DNA from: Gentiana macrophylla
Taxonomy: Eukaryota > Streptophyta > Magnoliopsida > Gentianales > Gentianaceae
Direction: 5' to 3'
NCBI GenBank assembly: GCA_026214975.1
Contig: CM047805.1
Coordinates: forward strand, 115,439,845 to 115,503,844
DNA length: 64,000 bases
In this document: positions 31,326 through 43,870 of the stretch, one piece after another
Layout of the letters: each line of letters starts with the position of its first letter
Position numbering within the stretch: the first letter of the stretch is position 1
Notes under the pieces: model-generated
Databases searched by the model: none
Seen by the model: only the letters and a program-made list of their open reading frames with translations
What the model was told of the DNA's origin: nothing
Position numbers and translations under genes: made by a program

Positions 31326-34300
31326 TAGTTTTAGCAAACTTTATATTTATGTTTTATTCTCGATTAGTAAAACCAAATTATGACTGTTACCTTTTGAGAA
31401 ACGTTCTCAAATATGGTTAAGTAATTTTAATCCTTTTAAAGTAAGCAATGACATGAGCAATCCCGTTATAGTAGTTAGAGACAAGGAGACTACATATCCG
31501 ATGCGATAATCAAGACTTTAATTATTAAGAAAAACGGAAGCTCGTGATAGTGGATACGATCCAATATAATCATTCGGTCATACGATGACGAGTTATTCAA
31601 ACGTTGGATAAGAATGACTAGACCGAATTTTGGAAATGATGTTTTCAAAATTGTAAGATTTAAGTATCGACTTAATTCTATCATTGCTTAAAGGTTAATT
31701 AAATAGTCAATGTTTTGAATACGATTCAAAAGGTTAAATAAACTATTTGATAAACGTTAGATTTTCTTTACGAAGGGAAATAGAAGACATGGCTCTTGTA
31801 ATCTTTCTTAAGTCTTATGAAGACTACACTAAGAAATATTTACAAGTGCTTAAAGGATTAAAAAGGAAAGTTAGGGCGTGTGCTTAAATATAGAGCTTAT
31901 TGAAGTTTCTATTCTAGGCAAGTGAGTTAAGATAAATCTATCTAAGTTCAAAGTCAACTCTTAGAAATATGATATCTCATGAGTGTGATTAGATTAGAAA
32001 GATTAAATCTGAGATATGGAAGGTGAAGCAAACGTTGTAACACTTACCATATTGCGGATCTAGTAAAGCGATAAGGGAACTAAATAAATGTTATTATGTT
32101 CTGGTTGTTATAAAGAACATGCTTTCAGTTATTTGTTAGGATTTAGCAGACATATTCAATTGTAAAGAATAAATGTTATTCTGATAAAATTGGATGGTCA
32201 CTGAATCTAACATACTAGATTGATGTCACTATATAGTTGATATATGTGATGAGATCTCAACTAAATATTTGTATGGCTGTTATCCTTAATATTTGTGGTT
32301 GTTCTAGACATAGTCTCTCTGGAAGAGAAGCGTGTAATTAAACGTCATTCTGATGATGTTGAACCATATGATTATGAATCATGTGGGTTAAACGTATCTT
32401 ATCCAAAGAGGACTAAAATACCCTTTTATGAAAAGGTTATAAATTTTAGAAAAATTGTCTAAAGCCTAAACATACCGATGTTTGTTGGCTTATGACAATT
32501 AATGCCACAAGTAATTGTTTATTAATCTCTATGACTATTTTAGAAATAGTTGAATGTATTTATTGAAGTACGAAAATTCGGAAAGCCCGAAAAGTTCGAG
32601 CTAGTACGAATATGAGATTGATGAGCTACTTAGGAATTAATCTTCAATTGGATTGAATTAATTAATACCTGAAGGGTGTTTCAGAAATCGTCTGGAAAGG
32701 AATAAGATTCTCCCTTGAAGGATACCATCTTTGGGATACGCAAATTAGATTGTGTTCCCAAAATGGAAATAACACTTTATATGATAAAGGTGTGACACAA
32801 GCCATGCGATGTATCCTTACCCGTTCGGGATAAGTGCCTCATACTTAACCTAGTTCCAAAGAATAAAGGTTGAATAAATTCCATATTAGATATGGAAGAG
32901 GATAATGTCGAATCTATCTTAGCCGATGATTTGAAGTTGTCATAGGCAAAGTCAGAAAGGCTTGGAGCCTAGTACGACATATGCAACTTTGTGGAATATC
33001 TTAGCAAGTACGCTTGATATTACTTACTTGTCAGCGGAGCAAAATGTTTGTCTCCAAACATGTCTTTCTTCTAAAGGAAGTGTTTCTTCCAAAAGAAGCA
33101 GTGGGAGTGAATCGAGATCTCAAAAAGCAGTTTGAGATCCACAAAGATATATTCAACCATAGGAACGTGAGCGGACGCCACATAGCGATGAGGTGTAGAT
33201 CCTTTGCTTTCGGTGCACACAAAAGTTTCAGTAAGTCTGTGGATGACCTTAAGCCTGAAAAAAGGTCTTTGGTATGTTCATCTTGAAGAATGAATATCTC
33301 ACGACTTATGAAAGAATGTTTGAGAGGCAATATTGAGAGATATGGCTAGGAGCCATAATATCCGAATTAGATTCCATCAAGTGACAACCAGGTTGTGAAC
33401 CTAGTCTGTCTTACCTAAGGGGATTTGTCCCCGAAAGGTCGACATGGATAGTAATATGATTACCATAAGGCTATAGTGACGGTGAAGGGCATGAGGTGTA
33501 AACCTTATAATTGTCTTTATCTGGCAAATTGTGTCTGGTTCTATTCGAGATGATGCTTGTTATAACTTCGTATCATGGCTATATGATAGTGTTGATGACG
33601 TTGAGCAAACAGCTCGATGTTCATAGACGATAACACGATATGTGAGCTCATGAGATCCATTTAAGGACTCAAACAAGTTTCTCTAGACAATTTCTTTGTT
33701 TGATAATCAAAGGAGTTTGATTTAGTCAAAAGAAGGATATGCCAATGTGCAAGATGAATAGTGGGAGTGCGTTACTATTTTTGAGTAAGGTATTCTATAT
33801 ATCTCTCTCGAGAATTGTCACCCCATGTCACAGTCAATTAATGTTTGGTAGTTCAAGATCTTTACGAAAGCACTTGGATTAGCAGTTCTTATTTTAGAAA
33901 TGAGAATCTATAGTGATATATTTAACTGCTGTTAGATTATTGTTTACCTATATAGATGTGATGCTAAAAGAAGTTTAGCATAGATCGCAAGATCTATCTG
34001 TGTTAGGACGTTGGTCCTAAAGATGAGGTGAAAGATGATGTGTATGGAAGGTTTCTTTCGCTCCTGCGATAGGAACCATCATAAAGGAATGCCGGATGTT
34101 CATAGTCCATGAATAGTCATGAGCAAGTATGAAAGTAAATCTGGTAAATGTCGAGAATATCCTTAAACAAGTTAAGGAAAGGTTCCTAGTTTATTGAAAC
34201 TTGGAATTAAATAAACGTAGATATACAGACGTAAATCCTGAGTCTTATGAAGGCAAGTGGGAGCTACAGTCTGGGTTTGCAATCACTTCGATTAAGTGAT

Positions 34301-34685
34301 ACAGTGAGCTGGAAATGTTCTAGCCTATGGGTCACTGTAAATTCTACAACCAGGCCAAAACACAGTAGTGCCTTAGAGGCTAAATGAGCAAAGATACATG
34401 GATCTAGAAGGTTCATTCACGAACCTTATACAGTTCTTCCACCTTTTTCTATATAGCCGATATAGTAAGTGGATTCATTGCTTGAAGCAAGGACCAGGGT
34501 CTCGTCGAGAGATTCGTGTGTGTGTTGAGGCTGTTCCTTTGACTTGGTCATTTGGAACATGATATGAAGATAGATCGAGTCCCCATGGATAGCGATCCGT
34601 TTATGGCTAGAAATCAAGTTTGCGAGTATTGCATAAGATTCTTGTGTTTCAACTTGGTCTTGTGTGTAATGAGTGATTGGTTTTA
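31326..34685 (+). pseudogene. Element D pol relic (copia)
   Basis: No long frame, but the order of F can be followed. gaagcagtgggagtgaatcg (near 33097) matches the integrase end of F; gattagcagttcttatttta (near 33877) and cctatatagatgtgatgcta (near 33948) match RT thumb sequence; aatatccttaaacaagttaa (34152) matches NILKHMK; a frame near 34210 reads YTDVNPESY, close to F YTDASFQTD (RNase H). It ends with gtgattggttttaggccaag like F. Gag is not recognisable. Decay is far beyond that of the flanking LTRs. Confidence 0.75.
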
Positions 34686-34700
34686 GGCCAAGTGGGAGAT
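34686..34700 (+). promoter_or_regulatory. Polypurine tract of D
   Basis: aggccaagtgggagat directly before TGTTGG; F has aggccaagagggagat. Confidence 0.9.
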
Positions 34701-36681
34701 TGTTGGAATAGTGTCTAAACCCAATCGGGTTGGACCGGATCCGACCGGTCGGATCATTTCTACTATTTCTTTATGTTTGTACATATATTAAATGGCTTTT
34801 TCTGTTGTCATATATACATTCTTCTAAAGAACCAATTATGAATTGTTATATGATAACGCCCTTAGTATTAAATCGTGATAGAGAAACCATGATAGGCGAT
34901 TATGGTTGATGAGATCTCTAATCACTTTAATAAGTTTGATACTTAAATGTCTCTAGCCGACGTACTATCAAACAGGGCATTGATAGTATAAAGCAGATTC
35001 AGCACGTATTAGATGTCTTCTGTCTTTAGGCGGGGATAGATCTAAATCTCATCGAAGTGTAGAGACACTTGGGTATGCACGTGGGCGTGTATTAGAGAAT
35101 GCGACGTTAGATCGACCCACTTTACGAGATAAGTGTCACACTATGTGGCGGTTGTGTAATTATCCTTAAGACCGAGTCTTCATGGCATCACGGTGTGGAT
35201 TGTCATGTTTTGACACTATTGAGGTTTCCACAGCCACGGGGCGATCATGCGGTAGTGATTGGGTGTGATCTTTGAAGCATCGCGGAGTATACATGATTGG
35301 TCGTCCGGGAATCGCGTATCCTATGATTGGGATCGAATATCCGAAATGGCCTTCTTATAAGGAATGTCTAGCTCTCGTGAATCTTTGCAAAGTGGGAGTA
35401 AAGGAGTTACTTGAGAGAGCATGATATCCAGATTATAAGATACGGTTGTTAATGTTTGACACTCGAATGACGACCGTATGGATATTATTACAAACGATAG
35501 GATTGTAAGTTACACGGTAAGCTGTTTCACATGAAAGGTAGTAGTCATTGCATTTGACTCTTCCGATGATTGGGGGTCACGGTGTGTTGCTAGACGCTAT
35601 CCCGTGATCGTTAGGCATGAAGGGCATTTTCGTAATTCGCACTTTGTGTCTACGGCCAACATATTCGGAAGCCTATCGGGTCACACACACAAGAACATCT
35701 AGCCGGATTAAAATGTGGTTATAGATGATAACCAAATAAGGAAAGTTTATCTCGAACTATAAAGGTTATAGTGGTAAATTAATATGGTGGTATTTATTTA
35801 TTGTGAATAAATTAAATACAAGATATTAATAATATTATATTAATTAAAGAATATTCCGGATGCCAATTTATTGGCTAAGGTGGCGCAATTTGTGTGTGTA
35901 TATGATACACTTGGATTGTGCAATTTAATTAATGATATTACCAAATATTAATATTAGATATTAATATAATATATATATATATAAATGATGCATGCATGTG
36001 GCGCATCAAAGAGTTGCATGCGCACCAACTGTGTGTATGGCATATATAATATATAGATTTATTTGTGTAATATATATGTGATATATACACATGTGTAAAT
36101 TGATTTATGGTAATAAAATAAAGATAGTCAATATAAGATCTTGACAATATCTTGGAATTATTCAATATAAGATATTGACAAAATCCTAGATTTATTTAAT
36201 ATGAGATATTATAATAAATGAGATAAATCAATCAAATATATTTTCCTTATTTTATTGGAAAAAGGTTTTCTTCTCCTCCACTCATATTTGGGGCGCCATA
36301 TACACTATAAATATAGTGTGGGTGTCAAGCTCTTTTGTACATCATAATTCCAAGAGCTAATAGTTCTTGTGTAAAATAGAGAGCATCCTTTAGAGAGTTG
36401 GAGAGAGGGGAAAAGGGCCGGTCTAGCAACCGGAGTTTTCCAATAGCAATCCATGATGGGATTCCGGCGGGCTGTTCGTGTAGACTAGCGGTAGAGGCCG
36501 AACACTTGGGCGGCTCTATGCAAAACTACTCTCCTTAGACGGTCAAAGCGTCGATCTTTTAGATCAACCAAGGTAACCACCGTCTACTATCTATTTGTTT
36601 ATTGCTTAAACGAAGTCGATCTTGGGTCGATAGGAAATAAATTTTTGAATTCCGCTGCGTTCCCGCGTAGATTTCCTAACA
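34701..36681 (+). repeat. 3' LTR of D
   Basis: Same as 27303-29289 with small differences. The terminal palindrome is GATCCGACCGGTCGGATC (34738-34755), one base shorter than in the 5' LTR. It ends tttcctaaCA at 36681 and is followed by ccaac. Confidence 0.94.
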
Positions 36682-36686
36682 CCAAC

Positions 36687-37708
36687 AATAAACATAAAAC
36701 AAACTTGGTATTTCTCCCCCTCTTCTCACCAATCTACTAACTTGGATTAGTTAATCGTAAGTTTACTTCCCCACATAATTTCCTTAAATTAATCGAGCGA
36801 GCGCTTGATTTAATCATCAGCTACGGGTGCAACTCCTACTCCTATCTACTCCGACAATGGTAGTAGACAATCTATACGTAAGCTACCCTCCTTAATTGGT
36901 CCGTAATAGGCCATACGCATAAAGAACTAGAATTGCCGATATCGAGCGCTAACTCATACCGCTAACCCGCCTAGACAGCTATCGACATTGATCAGCACAT
37001 TCCTAGGGTCCATTCAAGACTATGTCCAAACTTAGCACACTATTCAGTATTTCATGCCGGCTTTATGATTACAAAGATGGCGATTGGTTAAATCTAACCT
37101 ACTGTTAATTAAACATGTCGATCAACGTAACTGTAGTGAATCCCAGTTTTAGGTGTTCTAATTATTGCCACGGTAAACCGGTATAGACCGCCGGTTTACC
37201 GGGGTCGGCTTTTGCTATTCCTAGATCTACGTTGCTCACGTATGATTAAAATAAGTAAATCATGGGGACTTTAAATATTTAGATTAACTAAAACACATAA
37301 ATACAAACAGATCTACCATATTGAAGAGAAAAAGGAACGTTCAAAGCTTCATACCTTCAACAATGGTGATCTAGCTCGATCTACTCAAGCTAGAGATGGT
37401 AGAGAAAGGGAGAAAACTAGAAATAACTCCTCAAAAGCTAGGAATAACTTTATTTCATCAAATTGTATAATGTATAATGAATATAGTTGAGTGCTTATTA
37501 GAACTTATGAAGAACTATGTAATAATCTGTAGATGCGGCCTTATATAGATACAATGACCGACTTATGACTCCTTAAAACCCTAACCGACCTAGTAGAGGT
37601 GGCAGAATCAATTTCATGTTCCACAAGCCCTCGGTTTACCGGCCCTAGACCACGGTAAATTGGGCCAACTTTTCTCCATTTTCTTCAGCATACTTCTTCA
37701 TGGGCTTC
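36687..37708 (-). repeat. Left (3') LTR of C, piece 2
   Basis: Continues the C LTR after D (aataaacataaaacaaactt, as at 56412). It contains a perfect 11-bp inverted repeat at 37171-37201, a TATA box on minus (ctatataagg, 37540-37549) and a second, mutated word pair (37632-37661). It ends with gcttc, the target duplication of E. Confidence 0.95.
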
Positions 37709-39282
37709 TGTTCTCGGTGAATTTTATGATTTATATTGCAATATTTCATAACAATAATCCCCGTGTTTTAGTAATTTTTATAGAAAATTACGTATTAAAT
37801 GAACAAATGGAAGAAATGGTCTTAAGGTTACAAAAAGTGTAAAACGTGCCAATTACGTGCTTAAAATGGTGATTTTATGTTGGTTTGAGTTGTGTTACAC
37901 TTTGGTATGTTTTCAATGACGTGCAGGTGTTAAATGTGGCTGAGGAAAAGTTGATTTAAAGTGTGTAATCGTGCTTTGAAGATTGGGAGCTGAAGAATAA
38001 AGAGATAAAGATGAAAGGTCGAATTTGAAGGCATGCTGGACGAACGTCTGAAGTATTGAACTGGCGTCCAGAAAGATGAACGTGCGTTTGATGTCCCGTC
38101 CCCTGGACGGGCGTCCGGAATAGTGGACTGGCGTCCACTGGAAGAATTTTGATTCAGGATTGACTGATTTTTAGTGGACTGGCGTCTGATTTTGTCCAAA
38201 TTAATGAAGGACGGGCGTCTGACATGACTCGGCCCGATTCGAAGAATTTTGTGAAGACCGGACTGGCGTCCACCCTCTTGGACGAAGCGCCCAAGGCCGA
38301 CTTAACCCTATCCGACCTAAAATCCTATAAATAGCGTATGGGAAACCCTAAAGATCATCATAATTCCGGCCGCACTTTTTAATAGAAAGCGGCCGCAATT
38401 CATACCACATTATTCCAGCCGCACCAAAGCCTAATTAGAAGATGAATTCTTCCAATCCAATAATCATGTTCATCAACATGATTGTTGGCTAAACAGTTCA
38501 CAGTAGGACAACAGGATGAAGCCAACACAACACCATCACAACCAAGGGATTTTCGAGTAGCAATTGTTTAGTGAGTTTGAATTTTAATTTCTTTATCAAT
38601 TGAATAGATTTGAATGTTTGTTTTATTAGATTGAGAATTCAATGAAAGCGCTTAATTGCTTTTGAATTTTAATGATAATTGGATTCATACATAGAACCGT
38701 TCTTTTGATACGATTAGTAATAATTCAAGAAGTTGTTTATTATTGATTGGGTAGGAGATTCGGAGACGAACTCGTGATCATGTTCTTAAATTGTTAATTT
38801 TGTTTTACTTGAGAAAGAAAACGAAAGCTAAGGAAACTAGATCGAATTTAGGTTAGATCATACCAAGAAATATAATTCAATTCATGACTTGGTTGGGTGG
38901 TGGTTGTTTGGTGGATTCGTGTCGTTCTACTGTTCTTTTAATTATTTGTTAAATCAATTCGCTCGTGTTAATTATACGATTAGTTATTTTCAGAGCTTTA
39001 GTTATTGTTTTCTGCATATTTCCGTTCCCAGCACGATATTAGACGCCCGTCCACTTGCAGTGAACGCCCGTCCAATATCGAATTTCTGTTTCCTGTTTTA
39101 GTTTAGTCATTATTCATCGTTTTTATTTTATAGTTAATATATACCTTAGTTTTAGATAACATTTAGTGACATAATCCGATAAACATTCCACTCCCTTAGG
39201 ACGACCCGTTAACACCCTATACTACGAACCTTATACTTTGGGTGTTTCGGTTTATAAATTTAAAACACGTTTTTACCGAACA
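37709..39282 (+). repeat. 5' LTR of E
   Basis: TGTTCTCGGTG ... taccgaaCA. TATA box cctataaatagc (38326-38337). Palindromic GGACNGGCGTCC words, mostly 20 bp apart, start at 38038, 38058, 38078, 38105, 38125, 38175, 38209, 38260 and 38280, with an inverted pair at 39052 and 39072. The minus-strand 89-codon frame here (38199-37930) recurs in the other LTR only because the LTR does. Confidence 0.95.
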
Positions 39283-39288
39283 AGTTTT

Positions 39289-39306
39289 TGGCGCCGTTGC
39301 CGGGGA
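39289..39306 (+). promoter_or_regulatory. Primer-binding site of E (tRNA-Asp type)
   Basis: TGGCGCCGTTGCCGGGGA, 6 nt inside the LTR, as in A. Confidence 0.93.
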
Positions 39307-39419
39307 GTCGGTAACGGTTGTCGGATTCTTCATAGTGTAGTTTTCTGTGTCAAAAGGGGTCGTTAGGGCACGCGGTAGTATTTTGACCATAACTTTCGGC
39401 TCGAGTGTCCGTTTGGAAC

Positions 39420-41820
39420 GCAGGACCCCAATTCGGAAAGCTCGTTATTAGGGAAAAAGACTTTTTTCTGGAAGGACAACTCGTTACCAGAGAAAAACAC
39501 AAATTTGAACTCGTTAATAAGAAGAAAACATGAATTCGAACTCGTTACCAAAGAAAAAACACAAATTTCTAATCGTTATAAAGGGAAAACACAAATTTCC
39601 GGCGATGTCAACTCGTTATCAGGGAAAAAACATTTTTTCTGCAAGGACAACTAGTTACAAGAGAAAAACACAAATTTGAACTCGTTAATAAGAAGAAAAC
39701 ATGAATTCGAACTCGTTACCAAAGAAAAAACACAAATTTCTACTCGTTATAAAGGGAAAACACAAATTTCCGCCGATGTCAACTCGTTATTAGGGAAAAA
39801 GACATTTTTTCTGGAAGGACAACACGTTACTAGAGAAAAACACAAATTTGAACTCGTTAATAAGAAGAAAACATGAATTCAAACTCGTTACCAAAGAAAA
39901 AACACAAATTTCTACTCGTTATAAAGGGAAAACACAAATTTCCGGCGATGTCAACTCGTTATTAGGGAAAAAGACAATTTTTTTTGGAAGGACAACTCGT
40001 TACCAGAGAAAAACACAAATTTGAACTCGTTAATAAGAAGAAAACATGAATTCGAACTCGTTACCAAAGAAAAAACACAAATTTCTACTCGTTATAAAGG
40101 GAAAAAACAAATTTCCGGCGATGTCAACTCGTTATTAGGGAAAAAGACATTTTTTCTGGAAGGACAACTCGTTACCAGAGAAAAACAAAAATTTGAACTC
40201 GTTAATAAGAAGAAAACATGAATTCGAACTCGTTACCAAAGAAAAAACACAAATTTCTAATCGTTATAAAGGGAAAACACAAATTTCCGGCGATGTCAAC
40301 TCGTTATCAGGGAAAAAACTTTTTTTCTGCAAGGACAACTAGTTACAAGAGAAAAACACAAATTTGAACTCGTTAATAAGAAGAAAACATGAATTCGAAC
40401 TCGTTACCAAAGAAAAAACACAAATTTCTACTCGTTATAAAGGGAAAACACAAATTTCCGGCGATGTCAACTCGTTATCAGGGAAAAACATTTTTTCTGC
40501 AAGGACAACTAGTTACAAGAGAAAAACACAAATTTGAACTCGTTAATAAGAAGAAAACATGAATTTGAACTCGTTACCAAAGAAAAAACACAAATTTCTA
40601 CTCGTTATAAAGGGAAAACACAAATTTCCGCCGATGTCAACTCGTTATTAGGGAAAAAGACATTTTTTCTGGGAGGACAACACGTTACTAGAGAAAAACA
40701 CAAATTTGAACTCGTTAATAAGAAGAAAACATGAATTCAAACTCGTTACCAAAGAAAAAACACAAATTTCTACTCGTTATAAAGGGAAAACACAAATTTC
40801 CGCCGATGTCAACTCGTTATTAGGGAAAAAGACATTTTTTCTGGAAGGACAACACGTTACCAGAGAAAAACACAAATTTGAACTCGTTAATAAGAAGAAA
40901 ACATGAATTCAAACTCGTTACCAAAGAAAAAACACAAATTTCTACTCGTTATAAAGGGAAAACACAAATTTCCGGTGATGTCAACTTGTTATTAGGGAAA
41001 AAGACATTTTTTCTGGAAGGACAACACGTTACCAGAGAAAAACACAAATTTGAACTCGTTAATAAGAAGAAAACATGAATTCAAACTCGTTACCAAAGAA
41101 AAAACACAAATTTCTACTCGTTATAAAGGGAAAACACAAATTTCCGGTGATGTCAACTCGTTATTAGGGAAAAAGACATTTTTTCTTGAAGGACAACTCG
41201 TTACCAGTGAAAAACACAAATTTGAACTCGTTAATAAGAAGAAAACATGAATTCGAACTCGTTACCAAAGAAAAAAAAAATTTCTACTCGTTATAAAGGG
41301 AAAACACAAATTTCCCTCGATGTCAACTCGTTATTCCGGAAAAAGACATTTTTTCTGGAAGGACAACTCGTTACCAGTGAAAAACACAAATTTGAACTCT
41401 TTAATAAAAAGAAAACATGAATTCGAACTCGTTACCAAAGAAAAAACACAAATTTCTACTCGTTATAAAGGGAAAACACAAATTTCCGGCGATGTCAACT
41501 CGTTATTAGGGAAAAAGACATTTTTTATGGAAGGACAACTCGTAACCAGAGAAAAACATAAATTTGAACTCGTTAATAAGAAGAAAACATGAATTCGAAC
41601 TCGTTACCAAAGAAAAAACACAAATTTCTACTCGTTATAAAGGGAAAACACAAATTTCCGGCGATGTCAACTCGTTATTAGGAAAAAGACATTTTTTTCT
41701 GGAAGGACAACTCGTTACTAGAGAAAAACACAAATTTGAACTCGTTAATAAGAAGAAAACATGAATTCGAACACGTTACCAAAGAAAAAACACAAATTTT
41801 TACTCGTTATAAAGAGAAAA
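39420..41820 (+). repeat. Satellite-like array of about 14 x 172 bp in the E leader
   Basis: aaaacatgaattcgaactcg recurs every 170-173 bp from about 39525 to 41757. Each unit holds five actcgtta words with different continuations (accaaag, taaaggg, ttaggga, accagag, ataagaa), so the unit itself grew from a shorter motif of about 30-40 bp. Copies of cataactttcggctcgagtg flank the array on both sides (39389 and 41820). Every unit gives a 66-codon frame (MNSLIRRKHEFELVTKEKT), but 172 is not a multiple of three and each frame stops early in the next unit; not a gene. Confidence 0.95.
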
Positions 41821-41849
41821 CATAACTTTCGGCTCGAGTGTCCGTAGGC

Positions 41850-42339
41850 CGTTCAGTGCCGTTTTCGAGGTCAAAATCCACTGTTTTCCCCTCCATTTTG
41901 GCCCTAGAAGATTTCAACACGTTTTTTTTACCGTCTTAGTGCCTTTTCTGTTTTAAATTTTTCGTAGGTAGGTTTGTTTTCTTGTTTCTGTTTCTAGATC
42001 TTTTTCTAAATTCGAAAATAAGAAAATAATAAATAAATAAAAAAATAAAAAATAATAATAATAATAAAACCTTTCGAACGAGCAGCGTTCACCCATCTTG
42101 AACGCCCGCTCCGCTCTTCATCTTTCTTACGAACGCATGATTCGATTACTCAACAGCGTTCACTTCACGAATCCTCTCTCGAACTAGCGCCCACTTACAT
42201 CGAACGCTAGTTCGATCCCCTAAAATTCCACTTTTCTTTTCTCTTCTCTTATCTTTCTAAACTTCTAAATCCTCCAATCTTCTCTAAACTCGTTCTCATC
42301 AACCCTACGGTTGATTTCTTCCTGCTCGCTTTTGCTTTT
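41850..42339 (+). other. E leader between the array and gag
   Basis: No gene. AAT-rich run near 42030-42066, then a set of dyad words: gaacgagcagcgttc (42076), gaacgcatgattcg (42131) with caacagcgttca (42151), gaactagcgccc (42181) with gaacgctagttcg (42202). Confidence 0.65.
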
Positions 42340-43870
42340 ATGCAAACCAGAGTAAGAAGGAAATCTTATCTTTAACCCCGAGCCTGAGCGAGACATTGTC
42401 GAAGAAGATTATTTCAAAGTTCGACAAGATGAGCGAACACGGTTCTAGTGATGACGAACCGGAGAACCAAGGAATAATAACCAAGATCCCGCTCAATTAA
42501 ACCAAATTCGATGCAAATCTTTGCAGAACCAACAACAAAGAACAAGCCTAGATAAACCGGCAGATGCAACAACAACATCAGAATGTTCAGCGACAGAATG
42601 AAAATTTCAAAGCGGCCGCAAATTGTCAGCAAAGAAGACCCTTATGCGCCATATCTTGATCAAGACTTCTTGAAAGGCATAGACCAATTCGGCCTCCAGA
42701 GATGGGAGGAATGCATTTTGATCTTAAGAATGGAGTTGTGGGGATGGTCCAAAATAGTTCATTCCATGGCACTGCTGCAGAAGACCCACATGACTTCTTG
42801 TCTACTTTTGTGCAAATCTGTGAAGCAGGTCACTACCTGGCGGCTCCTACGAAGTTGTTAAATTGAAACTTTTCCCGCTTGCTTTGAGGGTGAAGCAAAT
42901 CGATGGTTTAAGTCCAACCCCATCACTCTCTTAATAATCGGGGTGATGTTAAAAAGCCTTTGCTCAAATTGTTTCACCTGGAACGATAATGGACCGTAAA
43001 AGAGATATAGCTACCTTCGAGCAACTAGAAGGAGAGAGTGTGGGAAAGGCCTGGGAGAGGTTGAATTTGTTAATGAGGAAATGCCCTAACCATGGATACA
43101 CTCGACATGAACTTTAGAATTATTCTATCAGGATGTTACTCAACCCAATAGAGATTACTTAGACTCACACTCATGGATCGTTTTTAGGAGGAGGAGATGA
43201 TGCGCTTGCTGTGGTAGCGTAAACAATAGCTAAGAATAACATGTGGGCTACTCAAAAGAAGACCCATGTTAGTGGAAGCAAAAAGGAGGTCAGCTTGAAA
43301 GTAACTCGGAGACAAGACGCTAGTTGCTCAAATGGAAATAATGAACAAACAACTAGCCAACATGCAAATGAAGCGACAAGAAGGGCGGCCAGATGTGAAT
43401 CACTCGGGCATACAGGCCGGGAATGTGATGAATGAGGAAGTACAAGCCATGGAGAACCGGAATCAACCTTCGTGAGGCTTGGTCAAAATTCGGTCAATCG
43501 AAGTCAAACTCAAAACCGCAACTTTTCGGGAAATCCGCGGAATAGTTATTATACACCGCCTGGTGCATCCAATAACCCAAGACCCCAAGGTAACTAGGCC
43601 CAAACGCAAAATCAACAGCCCACCTACGTCTCTCAGAAGAAATTCGATGAGCTAGTTGACATGGTGAAAACACTAGCCACCGGTCAAAAGGCGATGGAGA
43701 GACAGATTGGTCGATGGTCGATCAACAAGCAAGCGAGACCTCAAGGAAGACCGCCGAGTTATCTGAGATAAAAACCCTAAGGCAGATATCAATGCTTGCA
43801 CCGCCATCACACCTCAATGGGAGTATGGAGAGGAGGAGTTGAATGCAGTCACCCTCGAAGCGGTAAGGCA
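42340..43870 (+). pseudogene. Element E gag (broken)
   Basis: Probable start ATG at 42340 (MQTRVRRKSYL). A shifted frame then reads PEPERDIVEEDYFKVRQDER, a common Athila gag beginning. Capsid traces: LKNGVVGMVQNSSFHGTAAE, DPHDFLSTFVQICEAGHYLA, then a stop in KLLN. C-terminal traces include YYTPPGASNNPRPQGN and KKFDELVDMVKTLATGQKAM. At least four frame breaks. Gag would package element RNA. Confidence 0.8.

Larger units (their letters stand above)
27303..36681 (+). mobile_element. Element D: copia element with intact LTRs and decayed coding region
   Basis: LTRs 27303-29289 and 34701-36681 (1987 and 1981 bp) differ only by scattered small changes. A perfect 5-bp duplication ccaac (27298-27302 and 36682-36686) flanks it. 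The family is that of F and G (same LTR ends, primer site, leader). The internal region (5.4 kb) has no ORF above 99 codons. It is probably non-autonomous and mobilised by proteins of a relative; this is inferred from young LTRs around an old coding ruin. Confidence 0.92.

Noticed and set aside
12788..39306. tRNA genes at the tRNA-complementary sequences (12788, 22393, 29291, 39289, 56223)
   Set aside because: Only 12-19 bases match the tRNA 3' end, in antisense, next to LTRs: these are primer-binding sites.
39676..41764. Eight near-identical 66-90-codon ORFs on + in the 172-bp array, looking like a tandem gene family
   Set aside because: Each is one repeat unit read in one frame; unit length is not a multiple of three, no upstream signals, Lys-rich translation of an A-rich repeat.
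39420..41820. CRISPR-like array of regular repeats
   Set aside because: No unique spacers; units are continuous tandem copies in a plant retrotransposon leader.
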